A stretch of DNA of 64,000 nucleotides from an uncultured Marinococcus sp. (GCF_947493875.1 NZ_CANLSU010000004.1:1-64000); one strand, 5' to 3'. Positions 49,900-59,490 are shown, counted from the stretch's first letter. The notes: generated from the sequence alone by a model not told the origin. Translations and numbers: made by a program.

Positions 49900-50145
49900 T
49901 TAGCGGATCGCTTTTAAAATAAAGCTTAGAATGACGACGAAAATAATTGCACCGATTAATGCCGGGAAAATCGCAATACTGCCGATAACCGGCCCCCAGG
50001 AACCAAAGATGGCCCCGCCGATCCATGCACCAATAATACCTGCAATAATGTTACCCAAAACGCCGCCCGGGATGTCCTTGCCCAGTATTAAACCGGCAAG
50101 CCAGCCAATCAGACCGCCGACGATAAGAAATAGTATAAATCCCAT
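49900..50145 (-). CDS. GlsB/YeaQ/YmgE-family stress membrane protein
   Basis: An 81-residue, three-segment glycine-rich membrane protein (GGLIGWLAGLILGKD, GNIIAGIIGAWIGGAIFG) typical of the transglycosylase-associated/GlsB family. The role is in general stress, mechanism unknown. ATG follows AAAGGAGAGTCAATGTA. A sigma-B-like promoter lies upstream. Confidence 0.88.
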   Translation of the reverse strand: MGFILFLIVGGLIGWLAGLILGKDIPGGVLGNIIAGIIGAWIGGAIFGSWGPVIGSIAIFPALIGAIIFVVILSFILKAIR

Positions 50146-50185
50146 TACATTGACTCTCCTTTCGTGATCTCGTTCAACCCTCTTT

Positions 50186-50211
50186 TTTCCCGTAATTTTT
50201 GGCTGTTAAGC
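50186..50211 (-). promoter_or_regulatory. Sigma-B-like promoter of the GlsB-like gene
   Basis: On minus, GCTTAA, 14 bp, GGGAAA. Each hexamer differs from the sigma-B consensus at one base. Confidence 0.5.
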
Positions 50212-50248
50212 ATAAAAAAACACAGATTGCAGAAACAAAACTGTGTTT
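50211..50248 (-). terminator. Terminator of the Wzy-PssD-PssE unit
   Basis: On minus, AAACACAG pairs with CTGTGTTT, followed by TTTTTATG. It overlaps the stop codon of the PssE-like gene. Confidence 0.8.
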
Positions 50249-50726
50249 AAACGGAATCAATATAATCTTTAATCGTTTTCAGCATCTGGTCATTTCCGGT
50301 CTGAAACGGTGTTGGCTGAAATAACACCAGTTCCTCCATAGCCTGCTTAAGCGTTTTTTCTCCTGTCATCGAGATAACATGGCCTTTGCTTGTAAACGAT
50401 TCGGTTAATTGAAGCTGATGGTCGTCGTTATGCTCCCCGTGCTTTTTCAGCCTTGGTACGACAATGGTTTTTTTATGGTATTTCAGAGCTGTGGTCACCG
50501 ATCCGGTGCCAGCATGACTGATAACAAGCTCTGCCTCCTGAAACAGTTTTTCCATCTCTTCGGAAGGAATAAAACGGCGAATCGTCATATGTTCACTTTC
50601 GAATTTTGTGTTGCCATTCTGAACAATAACATTGTCCTGAATATACCCTTCCTTTATCAATGCTTCCACTTTATGCAGAAGCCGTGGAAAAGGAAGCTCA
50701 TGGGTGCCAAGCACTACTAATATCAA
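50247..50726 (-). CDS. PssE/Alg13-like glycosyltransferase subunit (GT28 C-terminal domain)
   Basis: A 159-residue UDP-sugar-binding domain. It begins MILVVLGTHELPFPRL from a TTG at 50726, with TGGAGGGAG upstream, and has the donor motif VISHAGTGSVTTALKYHK. It needs the membrane-anchored PssD/Alg14-like partner, coded directly upstream with a 4-nt overlap. Together they add the second sugar to a lipid-linked repeat. A longer form from 50780 is unlikely. Confidence 0.88.
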   Translation of the reverse strand: MILVVLGTHELPFPRLLHKVEALIKEGYIQDNVIVQNGNTKFESEHMTIRRFIPSEEMEKLFQEAELVISHAGTGSVTTALKYHKKTIVVPRLKKHGEHNDDHQLQLTESFTSKGHVISMTGEKTLKQAMEELVLFQPTPFQTGNDQMLKTIKDYIDSV

Positions 50727-51187
50727 TAGATACTCCCTCCATTGACTGCTTTCGGGTAGAATTTTTTCATCGATTCCCATTGAACGATAAACAAATCTGC
50801 AATAGGATACACTAACCGCCCCGCGAGATTCGGCGAATGTGATTTGGCAAAGCTTTCAATATAAATGACTTTTTTACGGAACAGCTTCGCAATGTAACAC
50901 ATCGGCACCGCTGTGTGTACGCCTGTTGTAACTACTACATCCGGACGCAGCTTTAAGAATAAAAACAGCGATTTAATAATATTGTAGGAGAACTTAAACA
51001 AATAACGGAATGGATAGTTTCTGGCTCCGTATACTAAAAAGGACATCGGGTACTTTTCTTTCATATCTACCGTTATATCTGTTTTTTCTGTAATAATATG
51101 ATAATTGTATTCTGAAAACAACGGTTCAAGCTGCAGTAATTGAGTTAGATGACCGCCGACCGACGAAATGAACACTACTTTTTTCAT
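50723..51187 (-). CDS. PssD/Alg14-like glycosyltransferase subunit
   Basis: A 154-residue acceptor-binding, membrane-associated half of a split glycosyltransferase: VVFISSVGGHLTQLLQL at the N-terminus, VVVTTGVHTAVPMCYIAKLF and VIYIESFAK. It recruits the PssE/Alg13-like subunit encoded next. Confidence 0.88.
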   Translation of the reverse strand: MKKVVFISSVGGHLTQLLQLEPLFSEYNYHIITEKTDITVDMKEKYPMSFLVYGARNYPFRYLFKFSYNIIKSLFLFLKLRPDVVVTTGVHTAVPMCYIAKLFRKKVIYIESFAKSHSPNLAGRLVYPIADLFIVQWESMKKFYPKAVNGGSIY

Positions 51188-51202
51188 TTTATAGAATCCT
51201 TT

Positions 51203-52672
51203 TTATTCATATTTGCTTCTGCTGCGAAACGATAGGTTCTTTTGCTTTGGCTCAGAATATTTTACGGTCAAGGCCATCGCCACTGCCAGATAAATGGCCG
51301 CTGCCGGGTAATACAGAATATGACCTGCAATAACAGAAGCACTTAAGCCAAGTCCCATGCTGATCAGCCCAAAGAAAAAATAAATGTGCAGGGAAGCCAT
51401 TTTATATTTAATCAAGTTTCGGATAATCAAATATACTGTGACAAATATCGGGAACGTTAAAATCAGTAGACCGATAAATCCATAATCGAAAAACCAGTCA
51501 AACAAATCCATTTCAATAGGGGCTGCTTCTTCTTCATTAGGGTAATTCTGATACACGCCCATCCCAACGACTTTTTGAATAACCGGAGCTTCATTTAATT
51601 GATGGAAGGCCTCCGCCAGATGCTCTTCCCGACCGCTGAGAACGGCAGAATGGTAAGGGATGCTGTTAATGGTGTTTAAAATTTCTTCGTTTGGCTGCTC
51701 TTCTTTTAGTTCTTTCGTATCTTCATTTGTATTCTCTTCACTATCTGTATCATTTGAATGCTCCTCCGCTGACTGCTCTTCGGCAGAAGCATTTTTCTCT
51801 TTCTTTTCCTCTTCAGCAGGCTCCGGTTCTTCATTCATGCTTTCGGTAACGGCAAGGCCAAGGTTATTGCCTATCGGCATAGCCGGAGTGGCTAAAGCAG
51901 TTAAAATGAAAACGGCTGCCAAAAGCACGAAATTAAGATATTTTCGTTGAAATAGCATTATTATTGAGTATACGACTCCAAGTACAAGGCCTGCAATAAG
52001 GCCGACAAAAGCCACCTTTGTACCAAGCGTCATCATCGCCCATATGATTAAAAGGGTTCCTGCCAGTAAAGCCAGCTTCTGCCAGAGTTTTTTCGCTTTT
52101 AACAACACTAGTATCACAAATGGAAAGCTCATCGCAGTAATAGCACTTATCTCATTACCGGAGAAAAACCATCCTGTGTGTCCCTCTTTTGCTAAAAAGC
52201 CATATGCTCTTCGACCAGTATCAGTAATATCAGCCAAGAACACCACAACTGCTATCAAGAGCATATTTATTCCTAAAATGTACGGAATGGTTTTTTTATG
52301 TAAACCTTCATCTATTTGTTGGTAAATGAACGCTAAATAGGTAAAAACGATGATGGGGAAATAAATAGATTTCACAATATTTGTAACTTCGAGTGAAAGA
52401 ATATATGGATCTTTCACAAAATAATTGACGCCGAAATTAATCGCAAAATACACAAACAATACAGGAATATAAATGAACAAAAGCTTTCTTATCCATCCTG
52501 CAGCAAAAAAGTATAAATAGACCAGTCCTGCACCAATAAATAAGGCCCGGAACTGGGAAGCGAACGGTGTATCGAAAAATATTAATAAATCCAAAACCGG
52601 CTGGACCAGTAAATAAGATAAAAGAACAATTCTGGCAACATTCTCAAACCTAAGGCTTGTGGCTCTTTCCAT
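51203..52672 (-). CDS. O-antigen ligase/polymerase-like membrane protein with acidic insertion
   Basis: About ten or more membrane segments and the Wzy/WaaL-like organisation, with a large extracytoplasmic loop of about 110 residues (roughly 280-390). That loop starts with a low-complexity acidic run (EEPEPAEEEKKEKNASAEEQ and more Asp/Asn/Glu). It should polymerise or ligate lipid-linked repeat units. ATG at 52672 is used; TTG at 52675 is also possible, both behind TAGGAGGAT. It heads a three-gene unit with the PssD/PssE pair. Confidence 0.8.
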   Translation of the reverse strand: MERATSLRFENVARIVLLSYLLVQPVLDLLIFFDTPFASQFRALFIGAGLVYLYFFAAGWIRKLLFIYIPVLFVYFAINFGVNYFVKDPYILSLEVTNIVKSIYFPIIVFTYLAFIYQQIDEGLHKKTIPYILGINMLLIAVVVFLADITDTGRRAYGFLAKEGHTGWFFSGNEISAITAMSFPFVILVLLKAKKLWQKLALLAGTLLIIWAMMTLGTKVAFVGLIAGLVLGVVYSIIMLFQRKYLNFVLLAAVFILTALATPAMPIGNNLGLAVTESMNEEPEPAEEEKKEKNASAEEQSAEEHSNDTDSEENTNEDTKELKEEQPNEEILNTINSIPYHSAVLSGREEHLAEAFHQLNEAPVIQKVVGMGVYQNYPNEEEAAPIEMDLFDWFFDYGFIGLLILTFPIFVTVYLIIRNLIKYKMASLHIYFFFGLISMGLGLSASVIAGHILYYPAAAIYLAVAMALTVKYSEPKQKNLSFRSRSKYE

Positions 52673-52708
52673 CAAGTCGCATCCTCCTAAAAAGGATAGA
52701 TAATATTA

Positions 52709-52720
52709 GTGCAGCTGCAC
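52709..52720. promoter_or_regulatory. 12-bp perfect palindrome in the leader of the polymerase unit
   Basis: GTGCAGCTGCAC lies about 30 bp downstream of the predicted -10. A further imperfect inverted repeat (GTACTCTCA/CGAGAATAC) adjoins it. It may be an operator; no regulator is known. Confidence 0.4.
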
Positions 52721-52749
52721 GTACTCTCACGACGAGAATACTATCACAT

Positions 52750-52758
52750 ATTATATCA
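52750..52758 (-). promoter_or_regulatory. Extended -10 promoter of the Wzy-PssD-PssE unit
   Basis: On minus TGATATAAT is a perfect extended -10. The -35 (TACTTT, 17 bp upstream) is poor, as is common for this class. Confidence 0.6.
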
Positions 52759-52883
52759 TTTCACTAGAGGGAAAAGTATCTAAACTGCCCCAATCATTAC
52801 TCATTTGGTCTTCAGCTGATACAAAACTTTACTTTTTTATTTCAAAAATCAGGTAGGGAAAGCTTTACATAGGAATTCGCCGC

Positions 52884-53882
52884 TTAGTTCCCCTTAAAGT
52901 TTTCGTTCATGTACTGCTTCCACTTTTCATTCAGTTTTTTAGTTTTTCTTTTTTGCACTACCTGTTTAAATAGCTGCACAGGGGGGGTATGAACAAAAGC
53001 ATTTCTCCACGCCTGTATTTTTTGGGCTGAAGTTAATTTTTGTTTTTCTTCGTTAAAATACTGGAAAAAGGTTTTATATTTTCTGTTTCTTGTGTAAATT
53101 TTACTCACTTCCACGATATGCGTCTGTTCAATTTTTTTTGCTTCATGCACCGGACGGTGAGGTAAAAAATTCTCCTTTTTATATTCAAACAGCTGTTCAA
53201 GGCCTTTCACCTTTGGCTCAAAGCTATCAGATATCCGGTTCATGGAATGAACCCGGTACAGTATTAATACTTCCTCTACAGCGTAGACTTTATGACCGTT
53301 TGCGAGTATGCGTAAATACAAATCCGTTTCCTGCGCACTCACCACTTCCGGCCGAAACCCGTTCACTTCCGTGAGGCATTCTCTTTTTATAAGTGGAAAG
53401 GAGGCTCCTCCTATAAAGTTTTCCGTCAGCATTTTAGCGAACGCTTCTTCGTTACTGTATAAGTAGTTGCTTCCCCTATTCATGTAACGTTCAATCTGCA
53501 GGTCCTGATACACAACCAGACTGCTGCAGGTTACAATGCCAACAGTACTGTCGCGTTTAAATGCTTCATGCTGCTTTTCAAGCTTCGTATCTGCCCACAC
53601 GTCATCATCATCCAAAAAAGCAATATAGACACCGTTGCTTGCTTCAAGTCCTTTGTTCCTGGCAATATTTCCTCCCTGCGGAGTACTATGCGTAATTACC
53701 TTCAGCCTCGGATCATCAATATTCTTTAAATAGGCAGCAGTATCGTCTTCAGAGGCTTCGTCTATTACTATAATCTCAATGTTTGTATATGTCTGAGTTC
53801 TCGCACTTTCGACTGCCTGCTGCAAAAGTGTCCGCCTGTTTCTTGTTGGAATAATCACACTGATCAATTCTGGGAAACTCAT
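52884..53882 (-). CDS. Glycosyltransferase family 2 (GT-A)
   Basis: A 332-residue GT2 enzyme with SVIIPTRNRRTLLQQAVESA, IVIDEASEDDT and the metal-binding DDDD in IAFLDDDDVW, plus ISAQETDLYLR (near 185). The C-terminal 100 residues are basic. It adds a sugar to the growing repeat unit. It lies 27 bp behind the GT4 gene. Confidence 0.88.
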   Translation of the reverse strand: MSFPELISVIIPTRNRRTLLQQAVESARTQTYTNIEIIVIDEASEDDTAAYLKNIDDPRLKVITHSTPQGGNIARNKGLEASNGVYIAFLDDDDVWADTKLEKQHEAFKRDSTVGIVTCSSLVVYQDLQIERYMNRGSNYLYSNEEAFAKMLTENFIGGASFPLIKRECLTEVNGFRPEVVSAQETDLYLRILANGHKVYAVEEVLILYRVHSMNRISDSFEPKVKGLEQLFEYKKENFLPHRPVHEAKKIEQTHIVEVSKIYTRNRKYKTFFQYFNEEKQKLTSAQKIQAWRNAFVHTPPVQLFKQVVQKRKTKKLNEKWKQYMNENFKGN

Positions 53883-53909
53883 TGTACCCTTCCTACTTTC
53901 TAAAGAGGT

Positions 53910-55001
53910 TTATTGATTACCACGAAAGATTCGGATAAACTGGTCTTTAATATTATCAATTACATATTTTTCAGACGTTTTATCTGCCTCTTCCTGCATC
54001 CATCTGTACTCATCGTCATCAGCATATATTACTTTTCCAAGGTAATAAGCAAACTGTTTTTTGTCGCCCGGAGTTGCTAAATAACCATTTTCCCCGTGGC
54101 GGATATAGCCCTTCAGGCCTCCAATGCTGCTCCCCACCACCGGCCGCTTTGACGCCAGTGCTTCGAGCCCCACTAGTCCCAGGCTTTCTCCTTTTCTTTC
54201 AGTCGGAAAGCAGAATACTTTAAAGCAATTCATCAGCTCAGCGACTTCTTCCTGCCTTAAAGCCCCATAATGAATAATCGCCTCTCCAATTCCAAGCTCG
54301 TTTACTTTTTCCCAAAACTGTTCTACTTCCCCGCCCCCACCTACAACAATCCCTTTAACAGACAGATTGTCTCTACGGAGCAGAGCTATTGACTCCAAAA
54401 AAGTATCCCAGCCCTTACCGTAGTCGACGCGGCTTATAAATCCAATATATGTATATTTTTCCTCTAAATGGTATTTATGCTTTAGCTCCGAAATATTATC
54501 TCTTTCATAAAAAATTTCTGGGTCTATACCACCAGACGGAAAAACGTACAGCTTTTCCTTGGGAATTTTATGTTTTTGTATCACTAAATCGCGGAAGTAT
54601 TCAGATGGGCAGATGATTTTATCTGCCCGCTTCAACGAAAGCACTGTTATTTTATTCATGATTTTCTGCTTCATGTTTTCCGGTACCACGTCGCTTCCAT
54701 GAATGTTCACGTAAACATTCAGCTTTTTTATATATCCCGCAATCAGTACAGATATAGAAGACAAAGACGGGTAATGCACATAAACAGCATCATACTTATT
54801 TGCCAGCGCCTTCACCAGTGTTTTGGCATAAAATAATACATAATTCAAGTATCTTGGGACAGGATTTTGATGTTTTGTTAATACTGCGTTCTCCACTTTT
54901 ATTCCATTCTCTTCGAGCATCTTTTCGGAATTTTTTACAAATGTTCCATAAGAAGGGTATCTATCACTTGGATACATATTAGACACAAGCAATACTTTCA
55001 T
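53910..55001 (-). CDS. Glycosyltransferase family 4 (GT-B)
   Basis: A 363-residue GT4 enzyme with VLLVSNMYPSDRYPSYGTFV at the N-terminus, GFISRVDYGKGWDTFLES and the donor motif KGESLGLVGLEALASKRPVV (E-x7-E). No own promoter is evident in the short gap behind the tagO terminator, so read-through from tagO is likely. Confidence 0.88.
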   Translation of the reverse strand: MKVLLVSNMYPSDRYPSYGTFVKNSEKMLEENGIKVENAVLTKHQNPVPRYLNYVLFYAKTLVKALANKYDAVYVHYPSLSSISVLIAGYIKKLNVYVNIHGSDVVPENMKQKIMNKITVLSLKRADKIICPSEYFRDLVIQKHKIPKEKLYVFPSGGIDPEIFYERDNISELKHKYHLEEKYTYIGFISRVDYGKGWDTFLESIALLRRDNLSVKGIVVGGGGEVEQFWEKVNELGIGEAIIHYGALRQEEVAELMNCFKVFCFPTERKGESLGLVGLEALASKRPVVGSSIGGLKGYIRHGENGYLATPGDKKQFAYYLGKVIYADDDEYRWMQEEADKTSEKYVIDNIKDQFIRIFRGNQ

Positions 55002-55039
55002 GGTTAGGCCACCTTCACTGTAGTTTACACATCTAAATA

Positions 55040-55088
55040 AAATAGACCCGATCCAAAAGCTTAAAGATAGCTGACGGCGGGTCTATTT
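55040..55088 (-). terminator. Terminator of tagO
   Basis: AAATAGACCCG pairs with CGGGTCTATTT. On minus it is followed by TATTT. The loop is long, so termination may be partial. Confidence 0.7.
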
Positions 55089-55111
55089 ATACATGGATTT
55101 TAGCTCTCAGT

Positions 55112-56167
55112 TTATTCTTTCATGGAACCGGACAACCGTTTGATAAAGTTTAAAAACGGCCGGTACTGCTGGCTCACGAGCCCGACACTTTCCACCAGAA
55201 TTTCGATCAAAATCAGCACAACCAGGAGTAGAATGAGCGATACCCACAGTGTAGAGAGTGTGAACGCTACAGCAGAAATACTGCATATAGCACTTATGCA
55301 GTAAATAATGAGCACCGTCTCCCGATGAGAATACCCAAGCCGCAGAAGGCAGTGATGCAGGTGGGATTTGTCGGGGGCGGATAAAGACTGCTTATGCACA
55401 ATTCTCCGGATGATCGCAAAAAACGTATCTGATATCGGCACAGCCAGTATGAGCGCCGGCACAATCAAGGAAAAAACAGTTACATTTTTGAAGCCCATCA
55501 GTGCAATGACTGCGATCATGAACCCTAAAAATAGCGCACCGGCGTCTCCCATGAAAATTTTAGCCGGATGAAAATTATACACTAAGAATCCAAGCGTCCC
55601 CCCGAGAAGGGCGATACTTAAGGCTACAATAAAGATATCATTCTGCAGAATGGCAAGCACCGAAATAGTTGTTAACACGATAGCAGAAACTCCGGCAGAC
55701 AAACCATCAAGACCGTCAATTAAGTTTATCGCATTGGTCACTCCAACGATCCAGAGCAGCGTGATTGGGATACTGAAAATACCCAGTTCAAGCTCTCCTC
55801 CAAACGGCAGGTTAATAAAGGTCACCTGCACGCCTCCAATAATGACGATTACAGCTGCCACAATCTGGGCCAAAAACTTTACTTTAGCCGTTAATTCATA
55901 AATATCATCCAAAACGCCAGTCGCTATCACAATAGTTCCTGCGATAAGGATATAATAATATGTTTCGTTTTCCGGGCGTAAAATCAGCACCCCTGCTAAA
56001 AAAGCAATATAAATAGCAAGGCCACCCATTCTGGCCATCTGTCCAGTATGAACCTTCCGGGCATTTGGCTGGTCGGTAGCACCAATTTTAAACGCCAGCT
56101 TTTTCACTAGAGGCGTTATTAGCAAGGCCACTACAAAACTAGTTATTAACGCAATAGCAGTAACCAT
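55112..56167 (-). CDS. tagO: Undecaprenyl-phosphate HexNAc-1-phosphate transferase (TagO/WecA type)
   Basis: A 351-residue, eleven-segment MraY-superfamily protein with the Mg site GVLDDIYELT, NLIDGLDGLSAG, FMGDAGALFLGF and the C-terminal DKSHLHHCLLRLG (HxxHH). It transfers GlcNAc-1-P to undecaprenyl phosphate and starts wall teichoic acid or polysaccharide synthesis. Start codon at 56167 with GGGGGACCACA upstream. The genes behind it are its natural partners. Confidence 0.9.
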   Translation of the reverse strand: MVTAIALITSFVVALLITPLVKKLAFKIGATDQPNARKVHTGQMARMGGLAIYIAFLAGVLILRPENETYYYILIAGTIVIATGVLDDIYELTAKVKFLAQIVAAVIVIIGGVQVTFINLPFGGELELGIFSIPITLLWIVGVTNAINLIDGLDGLSAGVSAIVLTTISVLAILQNDIFIVALSIALLGGTLGFLVYNFHPAKIFMGDAGALFLGFMIAVIALMGFKNVTVFSLIVPALILAVPISDTFFAIIRRIVHKQSLSAPDKSHLHHCLLRLGYSHRETVLIIYCISAICSISAVAFTLSTLWVSLILLLVVLILIEILVESVGLVSQQYRPFLNFIKRLSGSMKE

Positions 56168-56699
56168 TGTGGTCCCCCTGTTGAAGAACGTTTTATATGA
56201 ACTTTTCGGGCACGTTCAAATACGGATAATGACACCTTTTGTCCATAATTATACATTCCTATATTCATTATACTCTAAAAAGCCCTATATGTTTAGACGC
56301 TTCTTTATATAAAAGGTTTCTCTGCCTTAAGAATCGATAATACAGTATGTGGACTTTAAAAATCAGGCAGTTCCACGTCATTTTATCATTTCTTTTTTAG
56401 AAAAAACACAAAAACTCAAAAACGCTTAAAAACTAATAAATAGTACCTTCTTTGTACAATTTCTGCCTGTGCCTTTACTAGTTAAATACCAGGATAAATC
56501 TGCTTTTTTGGGTTAACATCCATTTTCTCTATCACGAGCTCAGGTAGGTTTGGCTCATTTCATAGATAAATGCCTCAAGGAATGCATATTATTCCGCCTT
56601 CCATGATAAAATATATACTACTTACATATTGTATTGACCTAAAAACATTTTGCAAATTACCGCTTTTCAGAAAGAATTTACAGGCTTGGAGTGAATATA
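56168..56699. other. Gene-free AT-rich region between tagO and the acyltransferase gene
   Basis: No ORF or RNA motif was recognised in about 530 bp. It holds the tagO promoter (56267-56295) at its left side. On the right only a TTGACC near 56633 without a matching -10 was seen. Confidence 0.45.
56267..56295 (-). promoter_or_regulatory. Promoter of tagO
   Basis: On minus, TAAACA (56295-56290), 17 bp, TATAAT (56272-56267). The leader would be about 95 nt. Confidence 0.5.
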
Positions 56700-58706
56700 A
56701 TGAATGATTTGAGGACACCTGAGAAAAGATTCCGGCCTGAGATTGAAGGGGTGCGGGCTGTAGCTGCGTTTTTAGTAGCTGTGTATCATATCTGGCTAGG
56801 TTCTGTTTCAGGCGGAGTGGATGTATTCTTCGTCGTTTCTGGTTATTTAATTACCACATCGCTGCTATCGAGATTTGAACGGGAAGGAACTATTAACCTG
56901 CCTGAATACCTGCTTGGCCTCGGCCGACGGCTGCTGCCTCTTGCAGTAATCGTTATTTTGTTTACGATGGCAGGTTCCATTGTCTTTCTTCCGCAGTCGC
57001 AGTGGGAACAGATTGTTTCAGAAATGTTTGCTTCGGCGCTGTATTTTCAAAATTGGGAGCTCGCCACCAGTGCGGTCGATTATTTGGCGCAAAACAACGA
57101 AGCAAGTCCATTTCAGCATTTTTGGGCTCTTTCCATTCAGGGCCAGTTTTATGTTTTCTGGCCTCTCCTTATACTATTAACCTATTTTCTTGCAAAAAAA
57201 ACATTTAAAACCCCTGTACGTAAAACGCTTTGCAGTGTCCTAGCTGTTATTTTCATTCTGTCACTCAGCTATTCCATCTACATTACTTCCGTCAATCAGC
57301 CATGGGCTTACTTTGACACATTTGCCCGGGTATGGGAATTCAGTCTTGGCGGCATTGTCGCTTTGCTTCTCCCGTACCTGACAATGAGGAAATCAATTGG
57401 TTTTGTTCTTGGCTGGCTGGGACTGGCAATTGTCGCTTTAACAGGGCTTGTTCTTCCTGTGTCCACCATTTTTCCTGGATTTGCTGCTTTACTTCCAACC
57501 ACCGGGGCCCTGCTGATTATCACCGCAGCTGAAAACAGCAGCCGTTTTGGTGTGGATAAGCTGCTGGGCTCCAGGCCGTTTCTGTATTTCGGCAGCATTT
57601 CCTACGGGTTTTATTTATGGCACTGGCCGATGCTTATCTTCTATTTTGCCTATTTCGACAATACGACAGTATCGATCAAGGGCGGCATCGCGATTATAGC
57701 TCTTGCATTCATCGCTTCGGCGCTCTCTGTTAAATTAATTGAGGCACCTATACGAAAAATTAATCTCAAACAATCGAAAACAAAAGTAGTAACAGCCCTT
57801 GTTGTGTTTCTGCTTCCTGCCCTTGCAGCTGCCGGCGTGTGGGATAATTACGTCGAAAAAAGCCAGTCCAGTATCAGCGAGGATTATACAGTAACTGACT
57901 ACCCCGGGGCCCGCGCAATATCAGAGGATATTGAACCGAACCCCGACATCGATCCCCTCGATAACGTGGCACAGGCTGAAAGCGAGATGCCGGAATTTTA
58001 TTCTGAGAGTGAGTGCTATTCCGATCTTGAAGAGACGGAAATCAGCATGTGCTCATACGGGGACACGACCGATCCCGAATATACCATTGCTTTAGTAGGC
58101 GGCTCTCATTCCGGCCACTGGTTTCCCGCCCTTGAAAAAATGTCTGAGGAGCTAAGCCTGCAGATCGATGTGTTTAATAAAGACGGCTGCCGCTTTTCTG
58201 CCGATGATTTTGACGGAACTCTGTCTGATTCGTGCATGCAGTGGAATGAAGATTCCATTGAGCCGCTGAAGAAAAACGATCCTGATTTACTTTTCACTAC
58301 CGCCAATGTAAATGCCGGAGGTACTATACCCGAAGGATACCTTGAAATTTGGAAAGAATTCGAAGGCGATACGGAAATATTCGCGATACGGGACAATCCA
58401 AGAATGCATGAGGACATCCCTTCCTGCCTGGAGGAAAGCGATGATCCGGCCGATTGTGCCGTACCAAGAGATGAAGTGTTGTCTGAAAACCCTCCGTGGG
58501 AAAACACAGAAGAGGAAAAAATTCCGGACAATGTAACCTTTGCTGATATGTCTCCTTACTTTTGTGATGACGACACGTGTGATCCTGTTATTGGCAACGT
58601 CATTACTTTCCGGGACAACCACCATATTTCCACTCTCTATTCCCGCACGATGGGACCGGCGCTTAAAGAACACATTGAAGACGCGTTAGAAGAAAATGAC
58701 GAATAA
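56700..58706 (+). CDS. OafA/YrhL-type acyltransferase with C-terminal SGNH domain
   Basis: Residues 10-370 form an acyltransferase-3 membrane domain with RFRPEIEGVRAVAAFLVAVYH (catalytic His), VDVFFVVSGYLI, FQHFWALSIQGQFY and SYGFYLWHWP. After a linker an extracytoplasmic SGNH domain follows with VGGSHSGHW (Ser near 466) in place of the usual GDSH, and RDNHHIS near the end as the Asp/His pair. It O-acetylates a surface polymer. The SGNH part is strongly acidic. ATG at 56700 is preferred (GGAG 8 nt upstream) over GTG 56691. Confidence 0.9.
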   Translation: MNDLRTPEKRFRPEIEGVRAVAAFLVAVYHIWLGSVSGGVDVFFVVSGYLITTSLLSRFEREGTINLPEYLLGLGRRLLPLAVIVILFTMAGSIVFLPQSQWEQIVSEMFASALYFQNWELATSAVDYLAQNNEASPFQHFWALSIQGQFYVFWPLLILLTYFLAKKTFKTPVRKTLCSVLAVIFILSLSYSIYITSVNQPWAYFDTFARVWEFSLGGIVALLLPYLTMRKSIGFVLGWLGLAIVALTGLVLPVSTIFPGFAALLPTTGALLIITAAENSSRFGVDKLLGSRPFLYFGSISYGFYLWHWPMLIFYFAYFDNTTVSIKGGIAIIALAFIASALSVKLIEAPIRKINLKQSKTKVVTALVVFLLPALAAAGVWDNYVEKSQSSISEDYTVTDYPGARAISEDIEPNPDIDPLDNVAQAESEMPEFYSESECYSDLEETEISMCSYGDTTDPEYTIALVGGSHSGHWFPALEKMSEELSLQIDVFNKDGCRFSADDFDGTLSDSCMQWNEDSIEPLKKNDPDLLFTTANVNAGGTIPEGYLEIWKEFEGDTEIFAIRDNPRMHEDIPSCLEESDDPADCAVPRDEVLSENPPWENTEEEKIPDNVTFADMSPYFCDDDTCDPVIGNVITFRDNHHISTLYSRTMGPALKEHIEDALEENDE

Positions 58707-58718
58707 CAGCATACAACA

Positions 58719-58756
58719 AAAAAGGACTGCAGCCCGCTCTGGCCGCAGTCCTTTTT
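58719..58756. terminator. Bidirectional terminator between the acyltransferase gene and fabZ
   Basis: AAAAAGGACTGC (58719-58730) with GCAGTCCTTTTT (58745-58756), a perfect 12-bp stem with A/T flanks. Confidence 0.9.
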
Positions 58757-58757
58757 A

Positions 58758-59180
58758 CTATTGAATCGCAAACATCAGATCCGCTTCTGCAACGACCTTG
58801 CCATCTACGGAAGCTGTTCCTTTTCCTTTCACAATGGAGCGTCGCTGTTTGGTGACTTCCATTTCGAGACGCAGCTGGTCTCCCGGCTTCACCTGGCCTT
58901 TAAAGCGGCATTCATCGATGCCTGCAAACAGGGCAAGCTTTCCCTTCATATCCTCCTGCTGCATCAGTGCGACGCCGCCGGCCTGGGCGATCGCTTCAAT
59001 GATAAGCACTCCCGGCATCACCGGATAGTCGGGGAAGTGTCCATTGAAAAATTCTTCATTGGCGCTGACATTTTTAATGCCTACCGCCCGCTCCCCGGGT
59101 TCTACCTCGATAATTTTATCGACAAGAAGAAATGGGTAACGGTGGGGAATAATCTCTTTGATTTGTTCTATTGAAAGCAT
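58758..59180 (-). CDS. fabZ: 3-hydroxyacyl-ACP dehydratase
   Basis: A 140-residue hotdog protein: [16 protein letters not shown], then the catalytic His and Glu in [20 protein letters not shown]. It dehydrates 3-hydroxyacyl-ACP in fatty-acid elongation. It is the last gene of the flhO-flhP-epuA-fabZ block, as in other Bacillaceae. Confidence 0.94.
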   Translation of the reverse strand: MLSIEQIKEIIPHRYPFLLVDKIIEVEPGERAVGIKNVSANEEFFNGHFPDYPVMPGVLIIEAIAQAGGVALMQQEDMKGKLALFAGIDECRFKGQVKPGDQLRLEMEVTKQRRSIVKGKGTASVDGKVVAEADLMFAIQ

Positions 59181-59202
59181 TATTTTTTCCTCACTTTTTA
59201 TG

Positions 59203-59457
59203 CTAATTTCCTCGAATTAACCGATAAATCTCCAGCCAGGTTGCCGGGTTTAAAGCCTGAAAAGGATTGCCTCCCCCGACCGCATAGCCAATCATCAGGC
59301 CGATAACCGAACAGATAAAAGCCAGAATTAAAATAATAATCAGCCAGTGCCACCAGAGCAGGTGCTGAAGACGCGCACGCACCTTCTGTGCTCCTCTTTT
59401 CAGCTGTTCTTTCCTATTCGGTTTGGAACTCCTTGTATGGTTGTCCTGATTGCTCAT
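59203..59457 (-). CDS. EpuA-like small membrane protein (often annotated RNA polymerase beta subunit)
   Basis: An 84-residue protein: basic N-terminus (about 1-35), one membrane segment ([20 protein letters not shown]) and the family ending [17 protein letters not shown]. Databases often call it DNA-directed RNA polymerase subunit beta, which is historical; it has no polymerase motif. The gene lies between flhP and fabZ as in related genomes. Function unknown. Confidence 0.8.
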   Translation of the reverse strand: MSNQDNHTRSSKPNRKEQLKRGAQKVRARLQHLLWWHWLIIILILAFICSVIGLMIGYAVGGGNPFQALNPATWLEIYRLIRGN

Positions 59458-59490
59458 ATGTACTATCTATGCTCCCTTAACCGCAAAGAC

